DNA from: Arthrobacter mobilis
GTDB taxonomy: Bacteria > Actinomycetota > Actinomycetes > Actinomycetales > Micrococcaceae
NCBI RefSeq assembly: GCF_012395835.1
Contig: NZ_JAAZSQ010000019.1
Location: 24,349-88,348 of the forward strand
Length of the DNA: 64,000 bases
Direction: 5' to 3'
Each line of letters starts with the position of its first letter. Position 1 is the stretch's first letter. Below are positions 8,825-17,357 of the stretch, piece by piece. Position numbers and translations under genes: made by a program. The notes below the pieces were generated by a model, which was given only the letters and a program-made list of their open reading frames with translations, made no database searches and was not told the DNA's origin.

Positions 8825-11665
8825 ATGGCGACTCGTACTTCTTCTGCCCGGAACGGCAACCAGTCGCGCGGCAAGACCCCGGCCTCCTCCGGGCGGGCTT
8901 CCTCGGGACGCGGCAGGACTTCGTCCACCGCCACCAAGGCAATCGAACTGCACGGCCAGGAGCACCCCTCCCTGCTGCTGCGGATGATCCATGCTGCCTG
9001 GATGGGTGTGGCGCGGCTGGCGGCTGCCGGGGTGCGCAAGCTGGGCCCGGATGTGCATCCGGAGTACGAACTGCGCCGCGACGGCACCGGGCTGTTCCTG
9101 CTGCTGGTGGCGGCCATGGTGGCCACCGTGGAGTGGTGGGGACTGACCGGCGGATTCGCGTCGGTCGTGCACGCCGTCTTCGGCGGGACCTTCGGCTGGA
9201 TGGCCCTGGTCCTGCCGGTCTTCCTTGCCGTGTTCGCCGTGCGGCTGATGCGCGCCCCCGAGCAGATCGCGGCCAACAACCGGATCGCGATCGGCCTGAG
9301 CCTGGGCATGCTCTCCGGCACCGGGCTGGCCCATATGATCGGCGGCCAGCCCGCGCTGGCCGACGGCCTGGACGCGCTGTGGGCAGCCGGGGGGATGGCC
9401 GGCTTCCTGGCTGCCGGCCCGCTGGCCGGCATCAGCGAGCTGGTTCCGGTCCTGTCCTATTCGCTGCTGGCCTTCATCAGCGTGCTGATCGTCACGGCCA
9501 CCCCGTTCCGCCATATCCCGATGCGGCTGCGCGCGCTCTACGAACACCTGATGGGCCAGGACCTGAGGGACCAGGACCACGCAGACCCGGACTCCCACGA
9601 CCAGAGCTACTTGTACGGCGGCGGCGAGCCGGAAACCAAGCCGAAGAAGAAGCGGCGGCTCTTCGGCAAGGACAAGGACGCGGCCCCCGCCGAGGAGGAG
9701 CCGGGCTTTTTCGGGGACGAAGCGTTCGAAACCCCGGTCATCGAGGACCCCGAACCCGATCTGCCGGCGGCGCCGAAGGTGCCGCCGGGGGTGCGCCGCC
9801 CGACCCGCGCCGAGCTGGCGATGGAGAAACTCAAGCGCGAGCAGGGCCTGGCCCAGGACGGCTCCGACGGGGCCACGGAGGCCCTGCCCGTGCTGCCGGC
9901 CGCGGGCCCGGATGCCGGGCCGGAGACCGCCGTCGTGCCCGTCCAGCACCGCGTTCCGGAGCCGCCGTCCAGCCCCATTCCGCAGCGGACCGAGCAGCTG
10001 CAGCTTTCCGGCGACGTCACGTATACCCTGCCGCCGTCGGACTTCCTGGCGGCCGGGCCGCCGTCGAAGGAACGCTCGGAGGCCAACGACATCGTCGTCG
10101 CCGCCCTGACGGAAACGATGCAGCAGTTCAATGTGGACGCCCAGGTCACCGGCTTTTCGCGCGGACCGACGGTCACCCGCTACGAGATCGAGCTCTCGCC
10201 CGGCACCAAGGTGGAGCGGGTCACCGCGCTCTCGAAGAACATCTCCTATGCGGTGGCCAGCTCGGACGTACGCATCCTCAGCCCCATTCCGGGCAAGTCC
10301 GCCATCGGCATCGAAATCCCGAATACCGACCGCGAGACAGTGTCCCTGGGCGACGTGCTGCGCTCGAACAACGCCCGCAAGACGGACCACCCGATGGTGA
10401 TGGGCGTGGGCAAGGACGTCGAGGGCGGCTTCGTCGTGGCGAACCTGGCCAAGATGCCGCACATGCTGGTCGCCGGCGCCACCGGCGCGGGCAAGTCCTC
10501 GTTCGTGAACTCGATGATTACCTCGATCCTGATGCGCGCCACCCCGGACGAGGTGCGCATGGTGATGGTGGACCCCAAGCGCGTGGAGCTGACCGCCTAC
10601 GAGGGAGTGCCGCACCTGATCACCCCGATCATCACGAACCCGAAGAAGGCGGCCGAGGCGCTGCAGTGGGTGGTCCGGGAGATGGACACCCGCTACGACG
10701 ACCTGGCGAACTTCGGCTTCAAGCACATCGACGATTTCAACAAGGCGGTCCGCAACGGCAAGGTGCACCCGCCGGCCGGTTCCCAGCGGGTGGTCAAGCC
10801 CTACCCCTACCTGCTGGTGATCGTCGATGAGCTCGCGGACCTGATGATGGTGGCTCCGCGGGACGTCGAAGACTCCATTGTGCGTATCACCCAGCTGGCC
10901 CGTGCCGCGGGTATCCACCTGGTGCTGGCCACCCAGCGGCCTTCCGTCGACGTGGTGACCGGCCTGATCAAGGCCAACGTCCCCTCCCGCATGGCCTTCG
11001 CCACCTCCTCGGTCACCGACTCGCGCGTGGTGCTGGACCAGCCCGGGGCGGAGAAGCTGATCGGCCAGGGCGACGCGCTGTTCCTGCCGATGGGCGCCAA
11101 CAAGCCGATGCGCGTGCAGGGCGCCTGGGTCTCCGAGTCCGAGATCCACCAGGTGGTCGAGCACGTCAAGGGGCAGCTGCAGGCCGTCTACCGCGAGGAT
11201 GTGGCCGTCGAGGCGCCCAAGAAGCAGATCGATGACGACATCGGGGACGATCTGGACCTGCTGCTGCAGGCCACCGAGTTGGTGGTCACCACGCAGTTCG
11301 GCTCCACCTCCATGCTCCAGCGCAAGCTCCGGGTGGGCTTCGCCAAGGCCGGCCGCCTCATGGACCTGCTCGAATCCCGCGGGGTGGTGGGCCCGTCCGA
11401 GGGCTCGAAGGCCCGCGACGTGCTGGTCAAGCCGGACGATCTGGCGGCCACGCTGGCGGCCATCCGCGGCGACGGACCTCCCGTTGGGGGCGCGGACCCG
11501 GTGACCGAGGCCCTGGCCGGCAATGCCAACGTGAACCACGGGCTGGACGGGCCGCCGGACCTGGTGGCCGAGGACCTGGACTCGCGGCCGCAGGCGGTGG
11601 ACTATTACGACGGCGACGACGACGACTCCGGTTCCGAGGACGCCTGGAGCCTCACCGGCCGTTAA
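8825..11665 (+). CDS. ftsK: DNA translocase FtsK/SpoIIIE
   Basis: FtsK pumps chromosomal DNA through the division septum and delivers the terminus for dimer resolution. The 946-residue protein has a basic Ser/Gly-rich tail (1-40), four membrane segments (about 75-225), a charged linker (about 235-400), and the motor. Motor landmarks are GATGAGKSSFVNSMI (Walker A) near residue 550, VMVDPKRVELTAYEG near 580, LLVIVDELADLMMVAPRDVED (Walker B) near 660, and LATQRPSVDVVTGLIKANVPSR near 700. The C-terminal gamma winged helix (TTQFGSTSMLQRKLRVGF) near 820 would read polar KOPS-type DNA. An acidic tail ends the protein. Length and order are normal for actinobacterial FtsK. Confidence 0.96.
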   Translation: MATRTSSARNGNQSRGKTPASSGRASSGRGRTSSTATKAIELHGQEHPSLLLRMIHAAWMGVARLAAAGVRKLGPDVHPEYELRRDGTGLFLLLVAAMVATVEWWGLTGGFASVVHAVFGGTFGWMALVLPVFLAVFAVRLMRAPEQIAANNRIAIGLSLGMLSGTGLAHMIGGQPALADGLDALWAAGGMAGFLAAGPLAGISELVPVLSYSLLAFISVLIVTATPFRHIPMRLRALYEHLMGQDLRDQDHADPDSHDQSYLYGGGEPETKPKKKRRLFGKDKDAAPAEEEPGFFGDEAFETPVIEDPEPDLPAAPKVPPGVRRPTRAELAMEKLKREQGLAQDGSDGATEALPVLPAAGPDAGPETAVVPVQHRVPEPPSSPIPQRTEQLQLSGDVTYTLPPSDFLAAGPPSKERSEANDIVVAALTETMQQFNVDAQVTGFSRGPTVTRYEIELSPGTKVERVTALSKNISYAVASSDVRILSPIPGKSAIGIEIPNTDRETVSLGDVLRSNNARKTDHPMVMGVGKDVEGGFVVANLAKMPHMLVAGATGAGKSSFVNSMITSILMRATPDEVRMVMVDPKRVELTAYEGVPHLITPIITNPKKAAEALQWVVREMDTRYDDLANFGFKHIDDFNKAVRNGKVHPPAGSQRVVKPYPYLLVIVDELADLMMVAPRDVEDSIVRITQLARAAGIHLVLATQRPSVDVVTGLIKANVPSRMAFATSSVTDSRVVLDQPGAEKLIGQGDALFLPMGANKPMRVQGAWVSESEIHQVVEHVKGQLQAVYREDVAVEAPKKQIDDDIGDDLDLLLQATELVVTTQFGSTSMLQRKLRVGFAKAGRLMDLLESRGVVGPSEGSKARDVLVKPDDLAATLAAIRGDGPPVGGADPVTEALAGNANVNHGLDGPPDLVAEDLDSRPQAVDYYDGDDDDSGSEDAWSLTGR

Positions 11666-11717
11666 CCGGGTACGGCTCCCGGGCCGCAAACCGCCGCGGC
11701 CCGGGGCCCTCGCCGGG

Positions 11718-11723
11718 TAGCCT
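11718..11723 (+). promoter_or_regulatory. -10 box TAGCCT six bases before pgsA GTG
   Basis: TAGCCT, tgggag, GTG 11730. This is a leaderless-type promoter in the 64-base gap after ftsK and supports the GTG start. Confidence 0.5.
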
Positions 11724-11729
11724 TGGGAG

Positions 11730-12323
11730 GTGAGTGAATCAGTTCCCCGTTCCGCACCCCTGTTGAATATCGCCAACGTCCTGACCGCGCTGCGCATCGT
11801 CATGGTGCCCTTCTTTATCTGGTTCATGGCGGCCGGCGGCGCGGACCACGGGCTGTTCCGCTGGCTGGCGGTAGGAGTCTTCGCGGCCGCCATCTACACC
11901 GACAAGCTGGACGGGGACCTTGCCCGCAGCCGCGGACTGATCACCAACTTCGGCAAGATCGCCGATCCGATCGCCGACAAGCTGCTCATCGGGTCGGCGC
12001 TGGTCCTGCTCTCCGCCCTCGGGGAACTGCCGTGGTGGGTGACGGTGGTGATCCTGGTGCGCGAGTTGGGCATCACGCTCCTGCGCTTCGTGGTAATCAG
12101 GTATGGCGTGATGCCGGCCTCCCGGGGGGGCAAGCTCAAGACCGTCCTGCAGACGCTGGCGATCTTCCTGTACCTGATGCCGGTGGGCAGCTGGCTTGCC
12201 GGCGCCGCCGCAGGCTACGCTGCCGTGGCCTTTGCCGTGATGATGGTTGCCGTACTGGTCACCGTCGTCACCGGTGCCGACTATGTTGCCAAGGCCTGGC
12301 GGCTGCGTGCCGCAGGCCGCTGA
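11730..12323 (+). CDS. pgsA: CDP-diacylglycerol-glycerol-3-phosphate 3-phosphatidyltransferase
   Basis: An integral membrane CDP-alcohol phosphatidyltransferase that makes phosphatidylglycerol phosphate, the precursor of phosphatidylglycerol and cardiolipin. It has 197 residues and about six hydrophobic segments. The family signature D-x2-DG-x2-AR-x8-G-x3-D-x3-D is complete in the stretch from TDKLDGDLARSRG through FGKIADPIADKLL (residues about 52-78). The N-terminal NIANVLTALRIVMVPFF helix is typical of PgsA. The GTG start fits the upstream -10 box. The pncC/cinA gene begins 16 bases after its stop, an order (ftsK-pgsA-cinA-regulator) seen in many actinobacteria and firmicutes. Confidence 0.93.
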   Translation: MSESVPRSAPLLNIANVLTALRIVMVPFFIWFMAAGGADHGLFRWLAVGVFAAAIYTDKLDGDLARSRGLITNFGKIADPIADKLLIGSALVLLSALGELPWWVTVVILVRELGITLLRFVVIRYGVMPASRGGKLKTVLQTLAIFLYLMPVGSWLAGAAAGYAAVAFAVMMVAVLVTVVTGADYVAKAWRLRAAGR

Positions 12324-12339
12324 CCGGAAGGAACCGCCG

Positions 12340-12834
12340 ATGACGTTGAACGCAGCAGCCGAGGAAGTGGTGCTGGCGGCCATTGCCAAGGAACTGAAGG
12401 TGGCGACGGCCGAATCGCTGACGGCCGGCATGGTGGCCTCCGCACTGGCTACGGTCCCCGGAGCCTCCGGAACACTCCAGGGTGGCGTGGTCTCCTACCA
12501 GAATGACGTGAAGTCCTCGCTGCTCGGCGTCGATGCCGACCTGCTCGAACGCAACGGCGCCGTGGACCCGGACGTCGCCCGCCAGATGGCGGCCGGGGCC
12601 CGCCGCGCCCTGAACGCCGACGTCGGCGTCGCCACCACCGGAGCCGCCGGCCCGGAGCCCCACGGAGGCAAGGCGGTGGGTACCGTTTTTGTGGGAATCG
12701 CGACGGAAGGCGGCAGCCGTGCCGTCGAATTCCGGTTCGACGGCGACCGCGCCGAGATCCGGCAGCAGGCCTGCGCCGCCGCCTTGGCCGAGCTGCGCCG
12801 CGCCGTCGCGGACCAGCCGCGCAGCACCAAATAG
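12340..12834 (+). CDS. pncC: CinA C-terminal domain protein, nicotinamide-nucleotide amidohydrolase (PncC type)
   Basis: A 164-residue single-domain CinA protein. The family hydrolyses nicotinamide mononucleotide to nicotinate mononucleotide, recycling NAD. Landmarks are TAESLTAGMVASALATVPGAS near residue 25, GGVVSYQNDVKSSLLGV near 48 and VATTGAAGPEPHGGKAVGTVF near 98. ATG 12340 has GGAAGGAA about ten bases upstream; an in-frame extension into pgsA is not supported. The N-terminal molybdopterin-binding half of full-length CinA is absent, as usual in actinobacteria. It is followed by the regulator gene, which has its own promoter. Confidence 0.92.
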   Translation: MTLNAAAEEVVLAAIAKELKVATAESLTAGMVASALATVPGASGTLQGGVVSYQNDVKSSLLGVDADLLERNGAVDPDVARQMAAGARRALNADVGVATTGAAGPEPHGGKAVGTVFVGIATEGGSRAVEFRFDGDRAEIRQQACAAALAELRRAVADQPRSTK

Positions 12835-12872
12835 CCGAAGATAACAAGGGAACAAATTATTCGGCCCGGTAG

Positions 12873-12901
12873 TTATCAAAGGTGTCGGCAACTGCTAGCG
12901 T
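12873..12901 (+). promoter_or_regulatory. Promoter of the ClgR-like regulator gene
   Basis: TTATCA (12873-12878), 17 bases, TAGCGT (12896-12901), leaving a leader of about 90 bases before ATG 12998. The CAAC.GCTAGC.GTTG sequence around the -10 is an imperfect inverted repeat and could be an autoregulatory operator; that is inference. Confidence 0.5.
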
Positions 12902-12997
12902 TGTTGGCTAAGCTTTAGAAACCAGGCGGCTTCGATCCGACGGCAGACACCGGCGATGGACTCCGCAGGAGAGATACAAGGGAGCAAGGCGATACAC

Positions 12998-13435
12998 ATG
13001 GTTAAGCAGCCCGTATCCGTGAACGGCGTGGTCCGTTGGCGTGATCCGGGCCTGCCCAAGGAAGCCCATCGGGAGAAGGAGCGCAAAATGGTAGTGCTAC
13101 GCCACGAAATTGGTGACGTCCTTCGCGATGTCCGGCAGCGGCAGGGCCGTACCCTGCGCGAAGTTTCACACAGCGCCCGTGTTTCCCTCGGTTACCTGAG
13201 CGAAGTCGAGCGGGGGCAGAAGGAAGCGTCCTCGGAACTGCTGTCCTCCATCTGCTCGGCACTTGATGTACCGCTGTCCCTGATGCTCCGCGAAGTGAGC
13301 GACCGCGTGGCGGATGCCGAGGGCGTGGTCATTCCCGACACCGTGCCGCAGGAGCTGTCCCGCGAGTTTGTGTCTCCGGTACCGGACGAACTGCCCGACG
13401 ACTTCAGCCAGGGCCTCGCCTCGGCCCGTTATTGA
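12998..13435 (+). CDS. clgR: ClgR-type XRE-family transcriptional regulator
   Basis: A 145-residue Cro/C1-type DNA-binding protein. The helix-turn-helix lies at about residues 37-95 ([20 protein letters not shown], then [21 protein letters not shown]). This is the strongly conserved core of actinobacterial ClgR, which activates clp protease and stress genes and is itself a Clp substrate. Two starts are plausible. ATG 12998 follows AAGGGAG and gives an N-terminal tail that I recall in Arthrobacter homologues. ATG 13088 follows AAGGAG and gives 115 residues starting MVVLRHEI. The C-terminus ends in ASARY, which may be a degradation signal. The position after pgsA and cinA is the normal one for clgR. 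Confidence 0.88.
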   Translation: MVKQPVSVNGVVRWRDPGLPKEAHREKERKMVVLRHEIGDVLRDVRQRQGRTLREVSHSARVSLGYLSEVERGQKEASSELLSSICSALDVPLSLMLREVSDRVADAEGVVIPDTVPQELSREFVSPVPDELPDDFSQGLASARY

Positions 13436-13480
13436 CCGTTGCGCCAGGCCGCCGCGGCGGCTCTGTCCGGCGACTGTTTT

Positions 13481-13530
13481 GCATGGCCGGTTCCCGCACC
13501 GCGGGGACCGGCCATGCTGCTTCGTGTTTC
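13481..13530 (+). terminator. Rho-independent terminator after clgR
   Basis: A 17-base-pair stem (13481-13497 with 13501-13517, one G-U pair) and a three-base loop acc, followed by the T-rich tail tgcttcgtgtttcg. It lies between the converging clgR and marR-type genes. Confidence 0.75.
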
Positions 13531-13590
13531 GTGCCGGTGGCCGTCCGCGCCGGAGGCGGTCCTCCGCAGGGCCGGTGCAGCTGCGCAGGG

Positions 13591-14070
13591 TCAGTGCAGC
13601 GGCGGCTCGTTGGCATAGGCCTGGTTGAGCCGGTCCAGCAGGGCCGCGAGCGAATCCAGGTCTTCGACGGGCCAGTCGCCCAGGCGTTCGCGGAAGGCGC
13701 TCTTGCGCGCCAGCTGTGCGGCCGTCAGGCGGTCCCGGCCGGTTTCGGTCAGTGAAATCGACTGTGCGCGCCCGTCCACCGGATCGGCCTGCTTGTGCAC
13801 CAGGCCCAGTTGCTCGAGCATGGCGATCTGCCGGCTGACCGAGGGCTTGCCGACGCCGATATTCGCTGCCAGGTCGGTCAGCCGCATCGATTCTTCGCGC
13901 TGCAGCACTGCCAGCAGCCCGTAGGCCGCCGGCTCCATGTCGGGATGGACCTGCCGCGCCACCCGGTGCGAGTTGGCACGGGCGCGCCGCCACAGAACGC
14001 TGAGCTGCCGTTCCAGGGAGTCGATGGCTGCATCGAAATCGGGGTTGGCCGGCGGAGGCTGCTCGCTCAT
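13591..14070 (-). CDS. MarR-family transcriptional regulator
   Basis: A 159-residue winged-helix regulator. The MarR core is visible: LLAVLQREESMRLTDLAANIGVGKPSVSRQIAMLEQLGLV (residues about 53-92, helix-turn-helix with recognition helix KPSVSRQIAMLE) and the wing DPVDGRAQSISLTETGRDRL. Ligand and targets cannot be told. ATG 14070 is preferred over the in-frame ATG 14079 because a perfect -10 (TACAAT, minus strand, 14078-14083) lies seven bases before it, and ATG 14079 falls inside that promoter. It is divergent from the DUF3046 gene with 71 bases between starts, so one operator could serve both. Confidence 0.88.
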   Translation of the reverse strand: MSEQPPPANPDFDAAIDSLERQLSVLWRRARANSHRVARQVHPDMEPAAYGLLAVLQREESMRLTDLAANIGVGKPSVSRQIAMLEQLGLVHKQADPVDGRAQSISLTETGRDRLTAAQLARKSAFRERLGDWPVEDLDSLAALLDRLNQAYANEPPLH

Positions 14071-14077
14071 GGTCCCC

Positions 14078-14083
14078 ATTGTA
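14078..14083 (-). promoter_or_regulatory. -10 box TACAAT for the MarR-type gene
   Basis: On the minus strand TACAAT is followed by ggggacc and ATG 14070. This is a leaderless arrangement with five of six bases matching the TATAAT consensus. Confidence 0.6.
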
Positions 14084-14141
14084 ATTCCCGTCCGCGCCGA
14101 GCCCGGATGAATCGGCAGGGCCGGCGTGAGAAGATATCCCG

Positions 14142-14363
14142 ATGCGGCTGAGCGACTTCTGGCGACTGATGGATGACGAATTCGGATCCGGTTATTCGCG
14201 GGTCCTGGCGGCCGACCTGGTGCTCACGGGCCTCGGCGGACGCACGGCTCTCCAGGCGCTGGAGGCTGGAATTCCGCCGAAGTCCGTCTGGCTCGCCGTC
14301 TGCGAGATGCAGGACGTTCCGCCGCAGCGGCGGCTTGGCCGGGACATCAAGCCGAAGCGCTGA
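14142..14363 (+). CDS. DUF3046 protein upstream of recA
   Basis: A 73-residue protein of the actinobacterial DUF3046 family: MRLSDFWRLMDDEFG at the start, SGYSRVLAADLVLTGLGGRTALQALEAG in the middle and WLAVCEMQDVPPQRRLG near the end. No function is known. The gene is almost always found directly before recA in actinobacteria, as here (226 bases before the recA ATG). The short helical protein has no membrane segment. A link to DNA repair is inferred from position only. There is no good ribosome binding site before ATG 14142 (gatatcccg), so its transcript may also be short-leadered. Confidence 0.85.
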   Translation: MRLSDFWRLMDDEFGSGYSRVLAADLVLTGLGGRTALQALEAGIPPKSVWLAVCEMQDVPPQRRLGRDIKPKR

Positions 14364-14414
14364 GCGGGCCCCAGGCGCCACCGGCGCGCCCGCCCGGCGG
14401 AACCCGCAAAGGGT

Positions 14415-14430
14415 TCGAATATTTGTTCGG
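14415..14430 (+). promoter_or_regulatory. SOS (LexA) box upstream of recA
   Basis: TCGAATATTTGTTCGG matches the actinobacterial LexA consensus TCGAAC-N4-GTTCGA at 14 of 16 positions counting the free bases. TTGTTC inside it can serve as a -35. A perfect six-base inverted repeat (TAGGAG-TATG-CTCCTA) follows at 14432-14447. Confidence 0.7.
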
Positions 14431-14511
14431 ATAGGAGTATGCTCCTACACAGGAACTGAATTTGCACCGGGGCGGCCGTGTTTGTCCACATCTGGCCACG
14501 GCGCCGCAATT

Positions 14512-14534
14512 TTGTCAGTACCGCAGGCTACCGT
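14512..14534 (+). promoter_or_regulatory. RecA-NDp (PafBC-type) promoter of recA
   Basis: TTGTCAGTA, exactly eight bases, then TACCGT. This fits the LexA-independent DNA-damage promoter motif described for mycobacterial recA (tTGTCRgtg-N8-TAnnnT), which is read with the help of PafBC. It lies 55 bases before the recA ATG, downstream of the SOS box. Confidence 0.65.
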
Positions 14535-14589
14535 CGCAGGTGGGCAAAGAAGTCAGGCCCGCAAGGCCACTATGAAACCGAGGTGAACA

Positions 14590-15642
14590 ATGGCCGCACC
14601 GGCAGACCGCGAAAAGGCTCTCGAAGCCGCACTCGCGCAGATCGACAAGCAGTTCGGCAAGGGCTCCGTCATGCGTCTGGGTGACGACAGCCGCGCGCCG
14701 ATCGAAACCATCCCCACCGGCTCCATCGCGCTGGATGTGGCGCTGGGCATCGGCGGGCTGCCGCGTGGCCGCGTCGTGGAGATCTATGGCCCGGAATCCT
14801 CCGGCAAGACCACCGTCGCCCTGCATGCGGTGGCCAACGCCCAGCGCAACGGCGGCATTGCTGCGTTCATCGACGCCGAACACGCGCTGGATCCGGACTA
14901 CGCCAAGAAGCTGGGCGTGGACACCGACGCCCTGCTGGTGTCCCAGCCGGACACCGGCGAGCAGGCGCTGGAGATCATGGACATGCTGGTGGGCTCCGGC
15001 TCGCTGGACATCGTGGTCGTGGACTCCGTTGCCGCCCTGGTGCCCCGGGCGGAAATCGAAGGCGAAATGGGCGATAGCCATGTGGGCCTCCAGGCGCGCC
15101 TGATGAGCCAAGCGCTGCGGAAGATCACCGGCCGGCTGAACCAGACCAAGACCACGGCGATCTTCATCAACCAGCTGCGTGAGAAGATCGGCGTCTTCTT
15201 CGGCAGCCCGGAAACCACCACCGGCGGCAAGGCGCTGAAGTTCTACGCCTCGGTCCGCATCGACGTGCGGCGCATCGAGACCCTCAAGGAGGGGACGAAC
15301 CCGGTGGGCAACCGCACCCGTGCCAAGATCGTCAAGAACAAGATGGCCCCGCCCTTCAAGCAGGCCGAGTTCGACATCCTCTACGGGCAGGGTATCTCCC
15401 GCGAGGGCGGACTGATCGACATGGGCGTGGAGCACGGCCTGGTGAAGAAGTCCGGTGCGTGGTTTACCTACGACGGGGACCAGCTGGGCCAGGGCAAGGA
15501 GAACGCCCGCAACTTCCTGAAGGACAATCCGGACCTCGCCGATGAGCTCGAGCGGCGGATTAAGGAGAAGCTGGGCGTGGGTGTCCGGCCGGAGGCCGGC
15601 GAGGGCGGCGAGCCCAAACTCAAGGCCGTGGACGGCATCTAG
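14590..15642 (+). CDS. recA: Recombinase RecA
   Basis: RecA forms filaments on single-stranded DNA, catalyses strand exchange and triggers LexA self-cleavage. The 350 residues align over their whole length with the family: [20 protein letters not shown] at the start, the Walker [10 protein letters not shown] near residue 68, the MAW-type Walker [22 protein letters not shown] near 138, and [21 protein letters not shown] (loop L2) near 193. There is no intein. The tail after 330 is short and acidic. GAGGTG lies eight bases before the ATG. Two damage-responsive promoters lie upstream. recX follows after three bases. Confidence 0.98.
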   Translation: MAAPADREKALEAALAQIDKQFGKGSVMRLGDDSRAPIETIPTGSIALDVALGIGGLPRGRVVEIYGPESSGKTTVALHAVANAQRNGGIAAFIDAEHALDPDYAKKLGVDTDALLVSQPDTGEQALEIMDMLVGSGSLDIVVVDSVAALVPRAEIEGEMGDSHVGLQARLMSQALRKITGRLNQTKTTAIFINQLREKIGVFFGSPETTTGGKALKFYASVRIDVRRIETLKEGTNPVGNRTRAKIVKNKMAPPFKQAEFDILYGQGISREGGLIDMGVEHGLVKKSGAWFTYDGDQLGQGKENARNFLKDNPDLADELERRIKEKLGVGVRPEAGEGGEPKLKAVDGI

Positions 15643-15645
15643 CCG

Positions 15646-16209
15646 GTGCGGCCCGAACGCGGCAGGTCCGCCGGACCAACGCCGGGAACACCGGCGGACC
15701 TGACCCCGGAAGCAGATCCGTACGAGGTGGCGCGCGCCATCGTGCTGCGCCAGCTGACGGTGGCGCCGAAAAGCCGCCGGCAGCTGGAACTGAAGCTGGC
15801 CGAGCGCGGTGTTCCCGGCGAAGTGGCGGCCGCGGTGCTGGACCGTTTCGAAGAAGTCGAGCTGATCGACGACGCCGAGTTCGCCAGGATGTGGGTCAGC
15901 AGCCGGGCGCGGACACGTTCGCTCGCCCGGAGTGCCCTGCGGCGCGAACTGGCGGAGAAGGGCGTCGGGCCGGAGGAGTCCGAGGCGGCCCTGGAGCAGC
16001 TCTCCGACGAGGATGAGGTTGCTGCCGCGCGCGAGCTGGTCCGCCGGAAGCTGGGCGCCGGCCGCGTGCCGGCGGACCGGGGCGAACGGGAGAAGGCGGT
16101 CCGGCGGCTCGCGTCGATGCTGGCCCGCAAGGGCTACCCGCCAGCACTGGCCTTCAAGGTCGTGAGCGAAGAACTCGGGCACGCTGCGGGGGAAACCGAC
16201 ACGCCGTAA
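15646..16209 (+). CDS. recX: Recombination regulator RecX
   Basis: RecX binds and caps RecA filaments and limits recombinase activity. The 187-residue protein has the repeated three-helix units of the family: ARAIVLRQLTVAPKSRRQLE near residue 29, FEEVELIDDAEFARMWVSSR near 67, SALRRELAEKGVGPEE near 93 and RRLASMLARKGYPPALAFKVV near 150. The GTG start lies three bases after the recA stop, so the two genes are co-transcribed and RecX amounts will follow RecA induction. A proline-rich tail of about 25 residues precedes the conserved part. Length and position are normal. Confidence 0.92.
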   Translation: MRPERGRSAGPTPGTPADLTPEADPYEVARAIVLRQLTVAPKSRRQLELKLAERGVPGEVAAAVLDRFEEVELIDDAEFARMWVSSRARTRSLARSALRRELAEKGVGPEESEAALEQLSDEDEVAAARELVRRKLGAGRVPADRGEREKAVRRLASMLARKGYPPALAFKVVSEELGHAAGETDTP

Positions 16210-16296
16210 TCAAACTGAGATGTTCGTCACTTAAACGGCCGATTTCTTTATCTTTTTGAGACTTTTCCCAGAAACGGTCCGTACGGTCCTGCTTCC

Positions 16297-17298
16297 GTGA
16301 CCGCACGAGACCAGCTGACTGCCCCCAAGACCCCCGCCGCACCCGATTCCCTGTCCACACCGGAGCACGAACGGCGCGAGCAGAAGCGCGCCCGGCGCCG
16401 CCTCGAACAGCACCGCCGGCTGCGTACCGGCCTCGCCCTGGGGCTGACCGCCCTCGCCGCCCTGGCTGCGACCACGGCGGCCTTGCCCGTCCAGGAAACC
16501 GGCACGGCCGAGGCAGCGCCGGCATCGGCGCTGACCGGCCTCGTGGCGCTGGCCCAGTCGTCCGCAATCCCGGGCGCTGCAGCCGCAGATGCCGGCGGCT
16601 CCGACATGGACGGTGCGGTCCGGGCGGACGGACCGGCGAAGCCGCAGGAGCCGGGGCAGGCCGCCGCCGGACACGGCGCAGGCGGACACGGCGCCGGCCA
16701 GGCAGCGGCACAGCCGGCCGGCCAGCAGCCCGCAGCTGCCGCGGAGGCGGCTTCGGGAGCCGCCCCGCAGCAGGATGCGCAGGACAGGCCAGCCCAGACC
16801 AAGGCAACGCAGGACAGCGCGCCCCAGGCCGCGCAGCAGGACGCGCGGGCCGGACAGGTCCAGGCTGACGCCGCACGGAAGGCGGCCGAAGCCGAGGCCG
16901 CGCGGAAGGCGGCGCAGGAGAAGGCTGCCCAGGCCGAGGCAGCGCAGAAGGCCGCCCAGCAGAAGGCCGCAGCAGCAGGCAAACCCGTCAACAATCCGGC
17001 GGCGGCCAAGGCTTATGCCTCCCGGGAACTGCGCAGCTACGGCTGGGATGCCTCCCAGATGCCCTGCCTGGACAGGCTGTGGAAGCGGGAGTCGGACTGG
17101 CTGACCAGCGCCACCAACCCCAGCAGCGGGGCCTACGGGATCGTGCAGTCGCTGCCCGGCGACAAAATGGCCACGGCGGGACCGGACTGGCGGACAAATT
17201 ACGAAACCCAGATCGACTGGGGCCTGGACTACATTGACGGCCGCTACGGTTCGCCCTGCTCCGCCCTGCAGTTCCACTACGCCAACAACTGGTACTAG
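16297..17298 (+). CDS. Secreted lysozyme-like (transglycosylase SLT) protein with Ala/Gln-rich linker
   Basis: A 333-residue exported protein. The cytoplasmic tail is basic (about 1-48), then one hydrophobic segment GLALGLTALAALAATTAAL (about 49-68) acts as signal or anchor. A long low-complexity linker (about 100-230) is rich in Ala, Gln, Lys and Pro and probably spans the cell wall. The C-terminal 100 residues (YASRELRSYGWDASQMPCLDRLWKRESDW through GAYGIVQSLPGDKMA) form the lysozyme-like domain common in actinobacterial aggregation-promoting/SLT proteins, with the catalytic Glu probably in KRESDW. The protein ends in the family-typical YANNWY. It should cleave or remodel peptidoglycan; substrate details are unknown. 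The GTG start precedes the basic tail. Confidence 0.82.
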   Translation: MTARDQLTAPKTPAAPDSLSTPEHERREQKRARRRLEQHRRLRTGLALGLTALAALAATTAALPVQETGTAEAAPASALTGLVALAQSSAIPGAAAADAGGSDMDGAVRADGPAKPQEPGQAAAGHGAGGHGAGQAAAQPAGQQPAAAAEAASGAAPQQDAQDRPAQTKATQDSAPQAAQQDARAGQVQADAARKAAEAEAARKAAQEKAAQAEAAQKAAQQKAAAAGKPVNNPAAAKAYASRELRSYGWDASQMPCLDRLWKRESDWLTSATNPSSGAYGIVQSLPGDKMATAGPDWRTNYETQIDWGLDYIDGRYGSPCSALQFHYANNWY

Positions 17299-17345
17299 GA
17301 ACTGGTGCCCGGGGACGGGATTATCAGCCGCGCACGCGCGAGCAT

Positions 17346-17351
17346 TACCCT
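17346..17351 (+). promoter_or_regulatory. -10 box TACCCT six bases before miaB GTG
   Basis: TACCCT, taatag, GTG 17358. A leaderless-type promoter; no ribosome binding site is visible. Confidence 0.55.
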
Positions 17352-17357
17352 TAATAG

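Noticed and set aside
8795..11893. A very long minus-strand open frame opposite ftsK
   Set aside because: It mirrors ftsK codon by codon in GC-rich DNA, shows no protein family, and is rich in His/Arg/Gly as expected of antisense shadows. The same applies to long frames opposite pheT, helD and the IS element.
12843..12862. A further SOS box before clgR (GGAACAAATTATTCGG)
   Set aside because: The half-sites are five bases apart and only one arm matches; spacing does not fit the LexA motif used at recA and lexA.
16210..16296. A c-di-AMP (ydaO-type) riboswitch before the lysozyme-like gene
   Set aside because: Such riboswitches need well over 100 bases; the gap is 87 bases and lacks the conserved segments.
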